A stretch of 64,000 bases of DNA from Paenibacillus sp. LHD-38 (lineage in GTDB: Bacteria; Bacillota; Bacilli; Paenibacillales; Paenibacillaceae), in NCBI RefSeq assembly GCF_031157315.1, contig NZ_JAVIFU010000012.1, positions 117,958 through 181,957 on the forward strand, read 5' to 3'. Under the pieces are notes generated by a model. It saw only the letters and a program-made list of their open reading frames with translations. It made no database searches and was not told the DNA's origin. A program made the translations under genes and the position numbers. Positions 1 through 8,953 of this stretch are shown in pieces. Within the stretch, counting starts at the first letter, position 1. Every line of letters begins with the position of its first letter.

Positions 1-1
1 T

Positions 2-520
2 TATATCCGAACAGGCAAAAGAATGAAGGAGAAATCAACGCGAATCGTCATCGAGTTCAAAGAACCGTTAAAGCAGCAATCCACAGCAAATGACGATCGT
101 AAAATACCGAATTTGTTAGTATTTGAAATTAGCCCTGACGAAAGCATTACATTGCAATTGAATTCGAGGGACCCGCAGCAAAAAGGGGAGTTCAAGCCTA
201 TGAACATCGACTTTCATACGAGTCAAACTGATGTGCCCGAGGCTTACGAAAATTTGCTCCACGACGCTTTACACGGAGACCCAACGTTTTTCGCGCATTG
301 GGATGAAGTTGAATTGTCTTGGAAATGGGTTCAACCCATCTTGCATGCGTTTGAAGAAAATCTTGCTCCGCTTCATCTTTATGCAGCAGGTTCTTACGGT
401 CCTGCCGAGTCCGATGAGCTATTGGCAAAAGACGGCTACCACTGGTGGTTCGATTCCAAGCCTGAACAAGAAATAAATGCACAGCAAGGAGAAGAATATG
501 CCTATCACACAAACCATTGA
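2..520 (+). CDS. zwf: glucose-6-phosphate 1-dehydrogenase, C-terminal part (5' end outside window)
   Basis: The reading frame is open from the first bases of the window, so this is the 3' end of a gene that begins upstream. The roughly 170 visible residues match the C-terminal beta+alpha domain of glucose-6-phosphate dehydrogenase: a [20 protein letters not shown] stretch, then the W-P segment and the closing GSYGP...W motif. The enzyme oxidises glucose 6-phosphate to 6-phosphogluconolactone with NADP+, the entry step of the oxidative pentose-phosphate pathway. The end overlaps the proposed tkt start by 23 bases, so the two genes are very probably co-transcribed and translationally coupled. 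NADP-binding and active-site residues lie upstream and cannot be checked here. Confidence 0.9.
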   Translation, partial: YIRTGKRMKEKSTRIVIEFKEPLKQQSTANDDRKIPNLLVFEISPDESITLQLNSRDPQQKGEFKPMNIDFHTSQTDVPEAYENLLHDALHGDPTFFAHWDEVELSWKWVQPILHAFEENLAPLHLYAAGSYGPAESDELLAKDGYHWWFDSKPEQEINAQQGEEYAYHTNH

Positions 521-2501
521 CCAGTTAGCTATTGATACGATCCGTACTTTGTCTATTGATGCCATAAACAGCGCTAATTCAGGCCATCCGGGCCTTCCGA
601 TGGGAGCTGCGCCAATGGCGTATGCCCTTTGGTCCAAATTGCTGAATCACAATCCAAGCCATGCCAAGTGGTTCAACCGCGACCGCTTCGTCCTTTCTGC
701 GGGCCACGGCTCAGCATTGCTTTATAGTCTCCTGCATTTGTCGGGATATAAGGTATCGATTGAAGATTTGAAGCAGTTCCGCAAGTTTAACAGCAAAACA
801 CCAGGGCATCCTGAATTTGGCCACACGGATGGCGTAGAAGCAACGACGGGCCCTTTAGGTCAAGGGCTTGCCATGGCTGTCGGAATGGCAATGGCAGAAG
901 CTCATCTGGCTTCAAAGTTCAACCAAAGCAGCTTTCCGGTTATCGATCATTATACGTACGCGCTTGTTGGTGACGGATGTCTGATGGAAGGAGTCGCGTA
1001 CGAGGCAATGTCCATGGCAGGACATATGAAGCTTGGAAAATTAGTAGTCTTGTACGACTCCAATGATATCTCGTTAGATGGAGACCTAAACCTTTCCTTC
1101 GGAGAGAATATGCAAAAAAGAGCGGAATCAGCAGGATGGGAATATTTAAGGGTTGAGGACGGCAATAACGTGGCGCAAATTACGAAAGCCATCGAAGCTG
1201 CCAAGCAAAACGAATCGCAGCCAACCATTATCGAAATCCGGACGATTATTGGCTTTGGAAGCAAGGTAGCGGGAACGAACAAAGCACACGGCAATCCGCT
1301 AGGCAAGGAAGAGGCAAAAGCAACGAAGGCAGCTTACGGCTGGCAGTACGAGGAAGAGTTTACCGTTCCGGCGGAAGTCAAAGCTCATTTTGACCAGCTC
1401 AAGCATAATGGCGAAGCAAAAGAAGAGGATTGGAAAAGATTATTAACTTCCTATAAAGAACAGTATCCTTCGCTTGGCAAAGAACTGGAGCAAGTGATCG
1501 ACGGAACGGTTGTGTTTGATGCCGCTGACATCCTTACGTTTGACTCCTCCAAAACCGTTTCTACCCGGGTAGCAAGCGGTGCAGTTATCAATCATTACAT
1601 TAAATCTGTTCCATCGATTTTTGGAGGAAGCGCAGATTTATCGCATTCCACGATGACGGATATAAACGGCGAGCAAACCTTTGCTGTGGATTCCTATTCG
1701 GGACGAAACATCTACTTTGGTGTTCGCGAGCATGCGATGGGTGCAGCCGGCAACGGAATGGCATTACATGGCGGCGTAAAACCGTTCGTTAGCACCTTCT
1801 TCGTATTCAGCGATTATTTACGGCCGTCCATTCGTTTGGCTGCCTTGCAAAAATTGCCAATCATTTATGTATTTACCCATGATTCCATTGCCGTTGGAGA
1901 AGACGGCCCTACGCATGAGCCTGTCGAGCATCTGGCCGCACTGCGTACTATTCCGGGCCTTACGGTTATTCGGCCAACGGACGCTAATGAAACGGCAAGT
2001 GCATGGGCGTTTGCCTTGCAGCAAAAAGAAGGTCCGGTAGCGTTAGTGTTAAGCCGCCAAAACCTTCCAATTTATGAAGCCACCAAGGCCAATGTTGATA
2101 GCGTAGCGAAAGGCGCCTATGTCCTGACGGAAACAAACGATCATCCGGATGTCATCCTCATCGGTACCGGTTCGGAGGTATCCCTGGCTGTGAACGCAAA
2201 AGCGGAGCTTGAGCGGGATAACCTCGCAGTACGCGTCGTTGCAATGCCGAGCAGAGAACTGTTCGACCGTCAGTCCGAAGCCTACAAGCAGTCTGTTCTT
2301 CCTTCTTCCATCTCAAAACGGATAGCGATTGAAGCCGGCATTTCGCTTGGCTGGGAGCGTTACACGGGACCACACGGCAAAATATTGTCCATCGATACTT
2401 TCGGCGCATCAGGTCCTGGCAATGAGGTAATGGACTACTTTGGTTTCTCAATAGATAATGTGGTTCGCCAAACTAAACAATTGCTAAGCAAACAAGCGTA
2501 A
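498..2501 (+). CDS. tkt: transketolase
   Basis: Predicted 667-residue transketolase, full length for the family. It moves two-carbon ketol units between pentose-phosphate sugars using thiamine diphosphate and a divalent metal. Visible motifs are [12 protein letters not shown] near the N-terminus, GPLGQGLA, the ThDP/metal motif GDGCLMEG...N, and the pyrimidine-domain motifs GVREHAMG and GEDGPTHEP. An in-frame ATG lies at 477, but the ATG at 498 is preferred because AAGGAG sits just upstream at proper spacing and homologues start with a similar [15 protein letters not shown] sequence. It lies inside the zwf-tkt-tal-pgi-gnd operon and overlaps the zwf end. Confidence 0.95.
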   Translation: MPITQTIDQLAIDTIRTLSIDAINSANSGHPGLPMGAAPMAYALWSKLLNHNPSHAKWFNRDRFVLSAGHGSALLYSLLHLSGYKVSIEDLKQFRKFNSKTPGHPEFGHTDGVEATTGPLGQGLAMAVGMAMAEAHLASKFNQSSFPVIDHYTYALVGDGCLMEGVAYEAMSMAGHMKLGKLVVLYDSNDISLDGDLNLSFGENMQKRAESAGWEYLRVEDGNNVAQITKAIEAAKQNESQPTIIEIRTIIGFGSKVAGTNKAHGNPLGKEEAKATKAAYGWQYEEEFTVPAEVKAHFDQLKHNGEAKEEDWKRLLTSYKEQYPSLGKELEQVIDGTVVFDAADILTFDSSKTVSTRVASGAVINHYIKSVPSIFGGSADLSHSTMTDINGEQTFAVDSYSGRNIYFGVREHAMGAAGNGMALHGGVKPFVSTFFVFSDYLRPSIRLAALQKLPIIYVFTHDSIAVGEDGPTHEPVEHLAALRTIPGLTVIRPTDANETASAWAFALQQKEGPVALVLSRQNLPIYEATKANVDSVAKGAYVLTETNDHPDVILIGTGSEVSLAVNAKAELERDNLAVRVVAMPSRELFDRQSEAYKQSVLPSSISKRIAIEAGISLGWERYTGPHGKILSIDTFGASGPGNEVMDYFGFSIDNVVRQTKQLLSKQA

Positions 2502-2559
2502 ACGGCTGTCGCTGTCCTCAGTGGCAAAAGCTATCGTTTCGCGGAGATATATAAGCACA

Positions 2560-2581
2560 TTTATAAGTGAAAACTTATAAA
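2560..2581. promoter_or_regulatory. perfect 9-bp inverted repeat upstream of tal
   Basis: TTTATAAGT, a four-base loop (gaaa), then ACTTATAAA form a perfect dyad in the AT-rich gap between tkt and tal, 34 bases before the tal start. There is no T-run directly after it. It may be an operator, a processing hairpin or a partial attenuator that sets tal-pgi-gnd expression apart from zwf-tkt. The function is inferred only from position. Confidence 0.4.
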
Positions 2582-2615
2582 TTCTTATATATTAAAAAAA
2601 TGGAGGTAGATCATA

Positions 2616-3284
2616 ATGAAATTTTTTATCGATACAGCAAACGTGGAAGACATTAAAAAAGCGTACAAAATTGGTATCTTATCCGGCGTTACAACAAATC
2701 CTTCCTTGGTTGCCAAGGAAGGCGTGAAATTCGAAGACCGAATTGCAGAGATTTTGCGGGAAGTACCTGAAGTTGAATCTGTTTCTGCCGAAGTAACACC
2801 TGATGCGGTGACAGCTGAAGAAATGATTGAGCAAGCGAACGAGCTGATCAAAATCAATAATAATGACAAAAACATTACGATAAAGCTTCCGATGACACTA
2901 GCAGGCTTAGAAGCTTGTCGTTATTTAACCAAAAAAGGCGTGAAAACAAATGTTACTTTAATTTTCACAGTGAATCAAGCGCTCCTTGCTGCTCGCGCAG
3001 GCGCTACCTATGTCTCGCCATTTCTAGGCCGTTTGGATGACATTTCGGAAGATGGCGTACTATTAATCGTGAAAGTGGCAGAATTATTCCGCATTCATAA
3101 CCTGGACGCGCAAATTATTGCAGCATCTGTCCGCCATCCGGATCACGTGACTCGCGTAGCGATGGCAGGCGCACATATCGCAACGATTCCGTTTACGGTT
3201 ATTGAACAAATATCCAAACATCCATTGACGGATCAAGGGATGGAGAAGTTCGCTGCCGATTGGAAAAAAACAGTTCAAGTTTAA
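2616..3284 (+). CDS. tal: transaldolase (TalC/FSA-type short family)
   Basis: A 222-residue short transaldolase of the TalC / fructose-6-phosphate aldolase fold. It transfers dihydroxyacetone units between sedoheptulose 7-phosphate and glyceraldehyde 3-phosphate through a Schiff-base lysine. Visible are [10 protein letters not shown] at the start, [11 protein letters not shown], the lysine motif TIKLPMT (about K90), and [10 protein letters not shown]. Residue 59 is Glu in SAEV. In E. coli FSA the corresponding residue is Gln, and Glu is typical of true transaldolases, so transaldolase is favoured over F6P aldolase. GGAGG stands before the ATG. It sits between tkt and pgi, as expected for a pentose-phosphate operon. 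Confidence 0.92.
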   Translation: MKFFIDTANVEDIKKAYKIGILSGVTTNPSLVAKEGVKFEDRIAEILREVPEVESVSAEVTPDAVTAEEMIEQANELIKINNNDKNITIKLPMTLAGLEACRYLTKKGVKTNVTLIFTVNQALLAARAGATYVSPFLGRLDDISEDGVLLIVKVAELFRIHNLDAQIIAASVRHPDHVTRVAMAGAHIATIPFTVIEQISKHPLTDQGMEKFAADWKKTVQV

Positions 3285-3324
3285 AATACAACTAAAAAAT
3301 GTAGTTTGAAAGGAGCAGTTTCAA

Positions 3325-4674
3325 ATGTCTATTTCATTTGATTATTCCAATGCATTATCTTTTATCCAGCAGCATGAAGTTGATTATTTCAATGATTTTG
3401 TGGGCGTGGCTCACCGTATGCTTCACGAGAAGGAAGGACCAGGGTCTGATTATCTCGGTTGGGTGAATTTGCCGCTTCAATATGACAAGGAAGAGTTTGC
3501 GAGAATCAAAAATGCTGCCGAGCGTATTCGCAGCCATTCCGAAGCTTTGATCGTCATCGGCATTGGCGGTTCATATTTGGGCGCAAGATCTGCAATTGAA
3601 GCGCTATCCCATACGTTCCATAACCAAATGAATGGTAAAACCCAAGTGTATTTTGCCGGACAAAATATAAGCTCTACGTACATTTCGCATCTGCTCGAGA
3701 TGCTCGAGGGCAAGGATATTTCCCTAAATGTCATCTCCAAGTCGGGAACGACAACGGAGCCAGCAATCGCCTTCCGTATTTTGCGGGATTATATGGAAAA
3801 GAAATACGGAAAAAGCGAAGCCAAAAAACGGATCTTTGCGACTACCGATTCATCCAAGGGCGCACTTAAAAAACTTGCTGATGAAGAAGGTTATGAAACC
3901 TTCGTTATTCCGGACGATGTGGGCGGTCGCTATTCCGTTCTAACGGCCGTGGGGCTTCTGCCCATTGCCGCTGCCGGACTCGACATCGATCAAATGATGG
4001 CTGGAGCCGCCGCCGCTGCTCAGAAATATAATAATGCCGATCTTTCCACAAATGAAAGCTATCAATATGCCGCAGTCCGCAATGCCCTTTACCGTAAGGG
4101 GAAAACCATTGAGCTGCTCGTTAACTTCGAACCTTCCTTGCATTTTGTTTCCGAATGGTGGAAGCAGCTATTCGGCGAGAGTGAAGGAAAAGACCAGAAG
4201 GGCCTCTTCCCCGCATCTGTAGATTTTACTACAGATTTGCACTCGATGGGACAGTATGTCCAAGAAGGCCGGCGCGATCTCATTGAAACGGTGCTGTCGG
4301 TGAAAAAACCGCGCATCGAACTGACCATTCAAGAGGACGAGGGCAATCTGGACGGCTTGAATTTCGTAGCTGGCATGACGCTGGATGAAGTAAACAAGAA
4401 GGCAGCACAAGGTACACGGCTTGCCCATGTTGACGGAGGCGTACCTAATCTGATCGTTGAAATGGATGAACTAAGCGAATATACGTATGGTGAAATGGTG
4501 TACTTTTTTGAGAAGGCCTGCGGCATCAGCGGGCTGCTGCTTGGGGTGAACCCGTTCGATCAGCCTGGCGTGGAGGCGTACAAGATCAATATGTTCGCGC
4601 TGCTAGGCAAGCCCGGTTTCGAAGCACAAAAAGCCGAGCTCATGAAACGTTTATCCGCATCGGGCCAGGAATGA
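3325..4674 (+). CDS. pgi: glucose-6-phosphate isomerase
   Basis: A 449-residue phosphoglucose isomerase of the short Bacillales type. It interconverts glucose 6-phosphate and fructose 6-phosphate in the cytoplasm. Motifs in order: [16 protein letters not shown], the phosphate-binding [14 protein letters not shown], the signature [26 protein letters not shown] and [10 protein letters not shown]. The start has AAAGGAG about nine bases upstream. Its place between tal and gnd lets fructose 6-phosphate from the pentose-phosphate pathway return to glucose 6-phosphate, a layout that supports cycling for NADPH production (inference). Confidence 0.95.
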   Translation: MSISFDYSNALSFIQQHEVDYFNDFVGVAHRMLHEKEGPGSDYLGWVNLPLQYDKEEFARIKNAAERIRSHSEALIVIGIGGSYLGARSAIEALSHTFHNQMNGKTQVYFAGQNISSTYISHLLEMLEGKDISLNVISKSGTTTEPAIAFRILRDYMEKKYGKSEAKKRIFATTDSSKGALKKLADEEGYETFVIPDDVGGRYSVLTAVGLLPIAAAGLDIDQMMAGAAAAAQKYNNADLSTNESYQYAAVRNALYRKGKTIELLVNFEPSLHFVSEWWKQLFGESEGKDQKGLFPASVDFTTDLHSMGQYVQEGRRDLIETVLSVKKPRIELTIQEDEGNLDGLNFVAGMTLDEVNKKAAQGTRLAHVDGGVPNLIVEMDELSEYTYGEMVYFFEKACGISGLLLGVNPFDQPGVEAYKINMFALLGKPGFEAQKAELMKRLSASGQE

Positions 4675-4711
4675 AAAACTAACATTTTATGATTAACAGG
4701 AGGTTGTTACG

Positions 4712-6121
4712 ATGAAAAAACAACAAATTGGCGTAGTAGGCTTAGCCGTGATGGGTAAGAATCTCGCATTAAACATGGAAAGTAAAGGGTTCTCGGTTGC
4801 TTTATATAATCGTTCACCTGAGAAAACGAATGAGCTTTTGGCGGAAGCGCCAGGCAAAAACTTCGTAGGCACTTACAGCGTGGAAGAGTTTGTCCAAGCG
4901 TTAGAGGCGCCGCGTAAAATACTAATTATGGTCAAAGCAGGACAACCGACTGATGATACGATTAATCAGCTCCTGCCTTTCCTTAGTCAAGGGGATATCC
5001 TCATAGACGGAGGAAACGCACATTTCCCTGATACACAAAGGAGAAACAAAGATCTGCAAGCGAAAGGCTTCCGCTTTATCGGCGCGGGCATTTCGGGCGG
5101 CGAAGAGGGGGCGCTAAATGGCCCTTCGATTATGCCAGGCGGACAAAAAGACGCTTATGAGCTCGTAGAGCCAATCTTGACTGCAATCTCGGCAAAAGTG
5201 AACGGCGATGCTTGCTCCACTTACATCGGTGAAGACGGTGCAGGCCATTATGTCAAAATGGTACACAATGGCATCGAATACGGCGATATGCAGCTCATTG
5301 GCGAAGCGTATCACTTGTTGAAGGATGTATTGCACTTGAATACGAACGAGCTTCATGAGATTTTCTCGGAATGGAACCGTGGCGAGCTTGATAGCTACTT
5401 AATTGAAATAACGGCCGACATTTTTGCGAAAACGGATCCGGATACAGGCAAGCCGATGGTGGACGTTATACTTGATTCGGCAGGGCAAAAAGGAACCGGT
5501 AAATGGACAAGCCAAAGCGCGCTAGATTTGGGAGTTCCGTTGTCCATTATTACAGAATCCGTGTTTGCACGGTTTATCTCCGCCATGAAAGAAGAGCGCG
5601 TGGCTGCAAGCGAGCGGTTGAATGGACCGGCTGCATCAAGCTATGAAGGCGATCCTAAGGAGTTTATCGAGGCCGTGCGCAAAGCACTTTATACAAGCAA
5701 AATAGCTTCGTACGCGCAGGGCTTTGCACAAATGAGAGCTGCATCCGACGAGTACAAATGGGACTTGAGCTACGGAAGCATTGCGATGATATTCCGCGGG
5801 GGATGCATTATCCGCGCAGGCTTCTTGCAAAATATTAAGGATGCTTACGATCGCGACCCGGCGTTGAAAAACCTGTTTTTGGATGAATATTTCAAGGGGA
5901 TCGTCGATAACTACCAAGACGCTTGGAGAAATGTCATATCGATCGCGGTAACCAGAGGAATTCCGGTTCCAGCATTCTCCTCGGCTTTAGCTTATTATGA
6001 CAGCTACCGTTCAGAGAGGCTGCCAGCTAATTTATTGCAGGCGCAAAGGGATTATTTTGGAGCGCATACGTTCCAGCGGCTCGACCAAGAGGGCAGCTTT
6101 CATTTTCAATGGATGAAATAA
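4712..6121 (+). CDS. gnd: 6-phosphogluconate dehydrogenase, decarboxylating
   Basis: A 469-residue, full-length 6-phosphogluconate dehydrogenase. It oxidatively decarboxylates 6-phosphogluconate to ribulose 5-phosphate with NADP+. The N-terminal Rossmann motif reads [18 protein letters not shown], followed by NRSPEKT, which fits NADP+ preference. The substrate region [19 protein letters not shown] and the catalytic [13 protein letters not shown] segment are intact. AGGAGG precedes the ATG. This is the last gene of the zwf-tkt-tal-pgi-gnd operon and is followed by a strong hairpin terminator. Confidence 0.95.
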   Translation: MKKQQIGVVGLAVMGKNLALNMESKGFSVALYNRSPEKTNELLAEAPGKNFVGTYSVEEFVQALEAPRKILIMVKAGQPTDDTINQLLPFLSQGDILIDGGNAHFPDTQRRNKDLQAKGFRFIGAGISGGEEGALNGPSIMPGGQKDAYELVEPILTAISAKVNGDACSTYIGEDGAGHYVKMVHNGIEYGDMQLIGEAYHLLKDVLHLNTNELHEIFSEWNRGELDSYLIEITADIFAKTDPDTGKPMVDVILDSAGQKGTGKWTSQSALDLGVPLSIITESVFARFISAMKEERVAASERLNGPAASSYEGDPKEFIEAVRKALYTSKIASYAQGFAQMRAASDEYKWDLSYGSIAMIFRGGCIIRAGFLQNIKDAYDRDPALKNLFLDEYFKGIVDNYQDAWRNVISIAVTRGIPVPAFSSALAYYDSYRSERLPANLLQAQRDYFGAHTFQRLDQEGSFHFQWMK

Positions 6122-6253
6122 TATTTTTTTTCAATCATTTCGACCGATTAAGTAGGACTGCTTGCAAACTTTAATCGGAATGCCATTTAATAAATAGAAG
6201 ATAATTTAGAAATTCATTGCTTGCTATGAATCAGAATTAGGTTCCTGGATAGA

Positions 6254-6300
6254 AAAGAGGGTGCCCCTAAAGCCTATGGCTTTTGGGACACCCTCTTTCT
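6254..6300. terminator. bidirectional intrinsic terminator
   Basis: A long imperfect stem, AAAGAGGGTG...AAAGCC paired with GGCTTTT...CACCCTCTTT around a very short loop, is flanked by A-rich sequence on the left and T-rich on the right. It lies between the convergent gnd and LysM genes and can end transcription from both sides. Confidence 0.8.
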
Positions 6301-6316
6301 GTCAGACTTCGTTGAC

Positions 6317-7354
6317 CTAAGCTTTTGGAATTTTCAACACCGTACCGGCTTTTACATCATCAATATTTACAATATGATTGTAACCCGCAATGAACTTCAC
6401 ATATTTGTCGGAGCCGTAATAGATTTTGGAGATGCTGTAGAGCGTCTCGCCACTCTTTACGGTATGAACGGAAGTCTCGTAATCGGGTAAATTTTCTACT
6501 GCACCATTTTCTTCATCTAGCTTATAATTTTTCAGGGACGGAATAAGGAGGTTGGTGCCTGCTTTCAAGCCTACATTTTTATCAAGCTTGTTTTCTTTCG
6601 CAATATAATCCACATATTCCGCCGATTTGTAAAACATTCTGGAAACACCTGACAGAGTATCGCCTACTTGGATCAGATAGGTAGCCGGCAAATTAATTTT
6701 CGAATAGTCTTTGGTTCCCTGCTGGCTGCCATCTATAGAGCCGGCTGTTGATGACAATACTGGGATCTTAAGCGTATCTCCTGCTTTCATATCATTAATA
6801 AACACGATATGGTTATACTCTGCAACCAGCGCATAATGCTCCTTAGATTGATAGAACTTCTCGGATATCAATCTTAGCGTATCGCCTTTTTGGACAACAT
6901 AGGTGGTTGGAAGCTTCACCGTTTTAGAAGGGGCTTCCGTTGATTTATTGCCATTATCCTTTTTTTCTTGCGTTGGTTGTTCTGTCTGTGCAGGTTTAGT
7001 AGTTTCCGTCGGCTTATCACCTTCTTTGACCGTTGTGTTGGATGCAGTAGGAGCAGGCTCTTCCGTCACATCTTTGTATTCCTCTGTAGACTCTAGTTCC
7101 TCTCCGTTGTCAAGGGTTCTGTTTGAGATGGAGTCATCTGCCAAAGGCGCGTTTCCGCTATTCCCATTATTAAGGGAATCCGAAGCAGCAAGCGGAAGCT
7201 TAGAATCAACTTTATTCATATATTTACCGTACAATGCTCCGCAAATACCAACAAAAATGATGACTATCGCCAGATAGATTATGAGATTTGTTTGCTTTAA
7301 AGATGCCAGACGGCCTTTGGAACGGTTGCTTCTGCGTGTGCTTCTCTTATTCAA
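6317..7354 (-). CDS. membrane-anchored triple LysM-domain protein
   Basis: About 345 residues. The N-terminus is basic (RSTRRSNRSKGR) and followed by one membrane segment (NLIIYLAIVIIFVGICGALY), so the bulk should face outside. A low-complexity Ser/Thr/Glu/Pro linker leads to three LysM repeats, each about 45-50 residues, beginning TYVVQKGDTL, TYLIQVGDTL and VHTVKSGETL and ending in KIP or LIP. LysM binds peptidoglycan glycan chains. No catalytic domain is seen, so it may be a cell-wall anchor or scaffold. A TTG at 7354 is chosen as start because AAAGGAG lies about ten bases before it; a TTG at 7381 opens the same frame without a comparable site. It converges on gnd across the shared terminator. 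Confidence 0.8.
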   Translation of the reverse strand: MNKRSTRRSNRSKGRLASLKQTNLIIYLAIVIIFVGICGALYGKYMNKVDSKLPLAASDSLNNGNSGNAPLADDSISNRTLDNGEELESTEEYKDVTEEPAPTASNTTVKEGDKPTETTKPAQTEQPTQEKKDNGNKSTEAPSKTVKLPTTYVVQKGDTLRLISEKFYQSKEHYALVAEYNHIVFINDMKAGDTLKIPVLSSTAGSIDGSQQGTKDYSKINLPATYLIQVGDTLSGVSRMFYKSAEYVDYIAKENKLDKNVGLKAGTNLLIPSLKNYKLDEENGAVENLPDYETSVHTVKSGETLYSISKIYYGSDKYVKFIAGYNHIVNIDDVKAGTVLKIPKA

Positions 7355-7664
7355 AACGTAATCTTCTCCTTTGTTCCTCAACTTAATCCTATTCTATCGG
7401 ACTTATAGAACCCTATGGAATGGGCCTAAACAGCCAATTAATTAGTACCGAAAAATTCTCAGTATGTAATAGTGCTGTAGTGGCCTGCTCTTTTTATAAT
7501 GCTAACGGGCAGGATGGTTTAATGAAAACACGTCCTAACTACCTTTCTTGGGTTCGCATCGCTGTTCATTTTCCTTTATTTATCGTAACGCTATGCCCGC
7601 ACGCTGCCAAAGAGCCGCCCCGCGTCGAAAGACGGGTGCGGCCCTTCTCACTTCCCAACCATCC
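7355..7664. other. gap between the LysM gene and the beta-lactamase operon
   Basis: I see no convincing gene. The right part holds the GC-rich terminator-like hairpin listed separately. The left part should carry the promoter of the LysM gene on the minus strand, but no clear -35/-10 pair could be assigned. Short open frames here overlap each other and show no family resemblance. GC content rises sharply from about 7600, which marks the left edge of the beta-lactamase island. Confidence 0.5.
7606..7642 (-). terminator. possible terminator of the beta-lactamase operon
   Basis: Read on the minus strand, GCCGC plus CCCG pair with CGGG plus GCGGC (one bulged A, ten-base loop), followed by TCTTT. 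The T-run is weak. The position just downstream of the small membrane gene supports a terminator. Confidence 0.4.
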
Positions 7665-8006
7665 TCACAGCATCCGCCGCAAAAAGAGCATCACGCCAAC
7701 CAGAACCGCCAGCAGGAGCAGCAGACCGGCGAACCGCTTGTCCGCTCTGCCCCGGCGCAGGCAGAGTAGGGCTTCAATCCCCGTCACGGCCATGGCTGTG
7801 TGCAGAATCGTATCGATCACCGGCAACAGCAGCAGGTAGGCTGCATACAGTCCGCCCAGCTGAATCGCGATGAGCATTAGAGGCAAGGAGAGCAGCAGCC
7901 CGCCAAGCTTCACCTTGAGCGGCCAGCCCTTCCGGTACGCCCACAGCTCGGACGTGCCGCGTCCGGCGAACAGTACCGCATACATGATAAAGTGGAAGGT
8001 GCTCAC
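7665..8006 (-). CDS. small integral membrane protein coupled to the beta-lactamase
   Basis: A 113-residue hydrophobic protein with three or four likely membrane helices, for example GGLLLSLPLMLIAIQLGGLY, AAYLLLLPVIDTILHTAM and FAGLLLLLAVLVGVMLFL. I do not recognise the family. The start is GTG, and its GTGA overlaps the TGA stop of the beta-lactamase gene, so the two are translationally coupled and probably one operon. A role linked to beta-lactamase export, wall sensing or regulation is possible but not shown by the sequence. GC content and codon use match the beta-lactamase and MocR genes rather than the flanks. Confidence 0.7.
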   Translation of the reverse strand: MSTFHFIMYAVLFAGRGTSELWAYRKGWPLKVKLGGLLLSLPLMLIAIQLGGLYAAYLLLLPVIDTILHTAMAVTGIEALLCLRRGRADKRFAGLLLLLAVLVGVMLFLRRML

Positions 8007-8806
8007 AAAATGCCGAGGCGCTTCAAGGCTTCCAGCGTGACCGTCTTGGCGGTCGTCCCGCTGCTGTCCACGTTAGCGGCGAACACCCAGTCGGTCTTCC
8101 CGTGCTCCACATAGCCCACATACCAGCCGAGGCCCATGTCGGACAGCCTCGTGCCCGTCTTGCCATGCACGGTGTAGTTGTCCTGGTCGTTATCAATCAT
8201 GATGCGCTTGACGGTCTTCATCGTCTGCTCCTGGAAGGGCAGCGTCTCCTCCACCAGGTCTTCCATGAAGCCGGCCTGCTCCTCCGCCGAGATCTTCAGC
8301 GAGCTGCCCAGCCAAAAGGAATCGATGCCCCCGCTAATATCCATATTGCCGTAACGAATACGATCCACGTAGCTCTTCATCCGCTCGATCCCGATATCCC
8401 GTGCCATCGCCTGGTAATACCAGATTGCGGATGCACGCATTGCCGAACCCAGCGTATGGTCCCGATTCCACTCCTCGAACGGCCGGACGACGCCGTCCCA
8501 CCGCTTCACGTCATATTCGTCCCGCACCGCTCCCACTTCGAGACCGATGAGTGCGTTCGGCACCTTGAACGACGATTCTGGCGTGAACCGCTGCTGGCTC
8601 CGTTCGGGATTGCAGATGTAGACGCGGTCCGTCTTCAGGTTTTTGACGATCAGGGTGCCCTGCACGTCATGGAATAGCTCCTTGCAGGGGAGTATAGTCT
8701 CTTTCGGGGCGGCATTTACGGGAAGTGCGGCACTGCCAGTTGTACCGGCGAATAGCAGGGCGGCGAGCGCCAGGACGACTCGGTTTTTCTTTTTCCAGGT
8801 AATCAA
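8003..8806 (-). CDS. class D beta-lactamase (OXA-like, Gram-positive type)
   Basis: A 267-residue serine beta-lactamase that hydrolyses penicillin-type antibiotics outside the cytoplasm. All class D motifs are visible: S78-S-F-K81 (active-site Ser and the Lys that is usually carbamylated), S126-A-I (SxV position), Y152-G-N154, W165-L-G and K216-T-G218. The TTG at 8806 is preferred as start because GAGGAGG lies eight bases before it and the product then begins with a classic signal peptide, ITWKKKNRVVLALAALLFAG, with a likely cut near VNA-AP. An ATG at 8833 would add nine residues. Only the Bacillus/Paenibacillus class D group is similar in layout. The divergent mocR gene suggests regulated expression. 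Confidence 0.88.
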   Translation of the reverse strand: MITWKKKNRVVLALAALLFAGTTGSAALPVNAAPKETILPCKELFHDVQGTLIVKNLKTDRVYICNPERSQQRFTPESSFKVPNALIGLEVGAVRDEYDVKRWDGVVRPFEEWNRDHTLGSAMRASAIWYYQAMARDIGIERMKSYVDRIRYGNMDISGGIDSFWLGSSLKISAEEQAGFMEDLVEETLPFQEQTMKTVKRIMIDNDQDNYTVHGKTGTRLSDMGLGWYVGYVEHGKTDWVFAANVDSSGTTAKTVTLEALKRLGIL

Positions 8807-8881
8807 GTTGCATTCCTCCTCGATCTTCTTCATAATGGCAAAACAGAAAGGCTCGTGTCGACAACACTGAGTATATAGGAA

Positions 8882-8928
8882 TGTACGGCTGGGCTGTACC
8901 GCCGTTTGCGATGATTGTACCCGTACAG
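8882..8928. promoter_or_regulatory. divergent bla/mocR control region with TGTAC repeats
   Basis: The gap between the beta-lactamase and mocR holds repeated TGTAC words. A perfect palindrome, TGTAC-CC-GTACA, lies at 8916-8927, and two direct copies start at 8882 and 8895. On the minus strand, TATACT about 40-45 bases upstream of the beta-lactamase start could be its -10 box, with the direct repeats lying at and just upstream of the -35 position. MocR regulators usually bind direct repeats between divergent genes, so these are candidate operators (inference). Confidence 0.5.
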
Positions 8929-8953
8929 TTGGCAGGAAGGAGTGCAAGGGAAG

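Noticed and set aside
7420..7839. Plus-strand 139-codon frame between the LysM and beta-lactamase genes
   Set aside because: It changes composition midway and overlaps the small membrane gene antisense, with no domain and no ribosome binding site.
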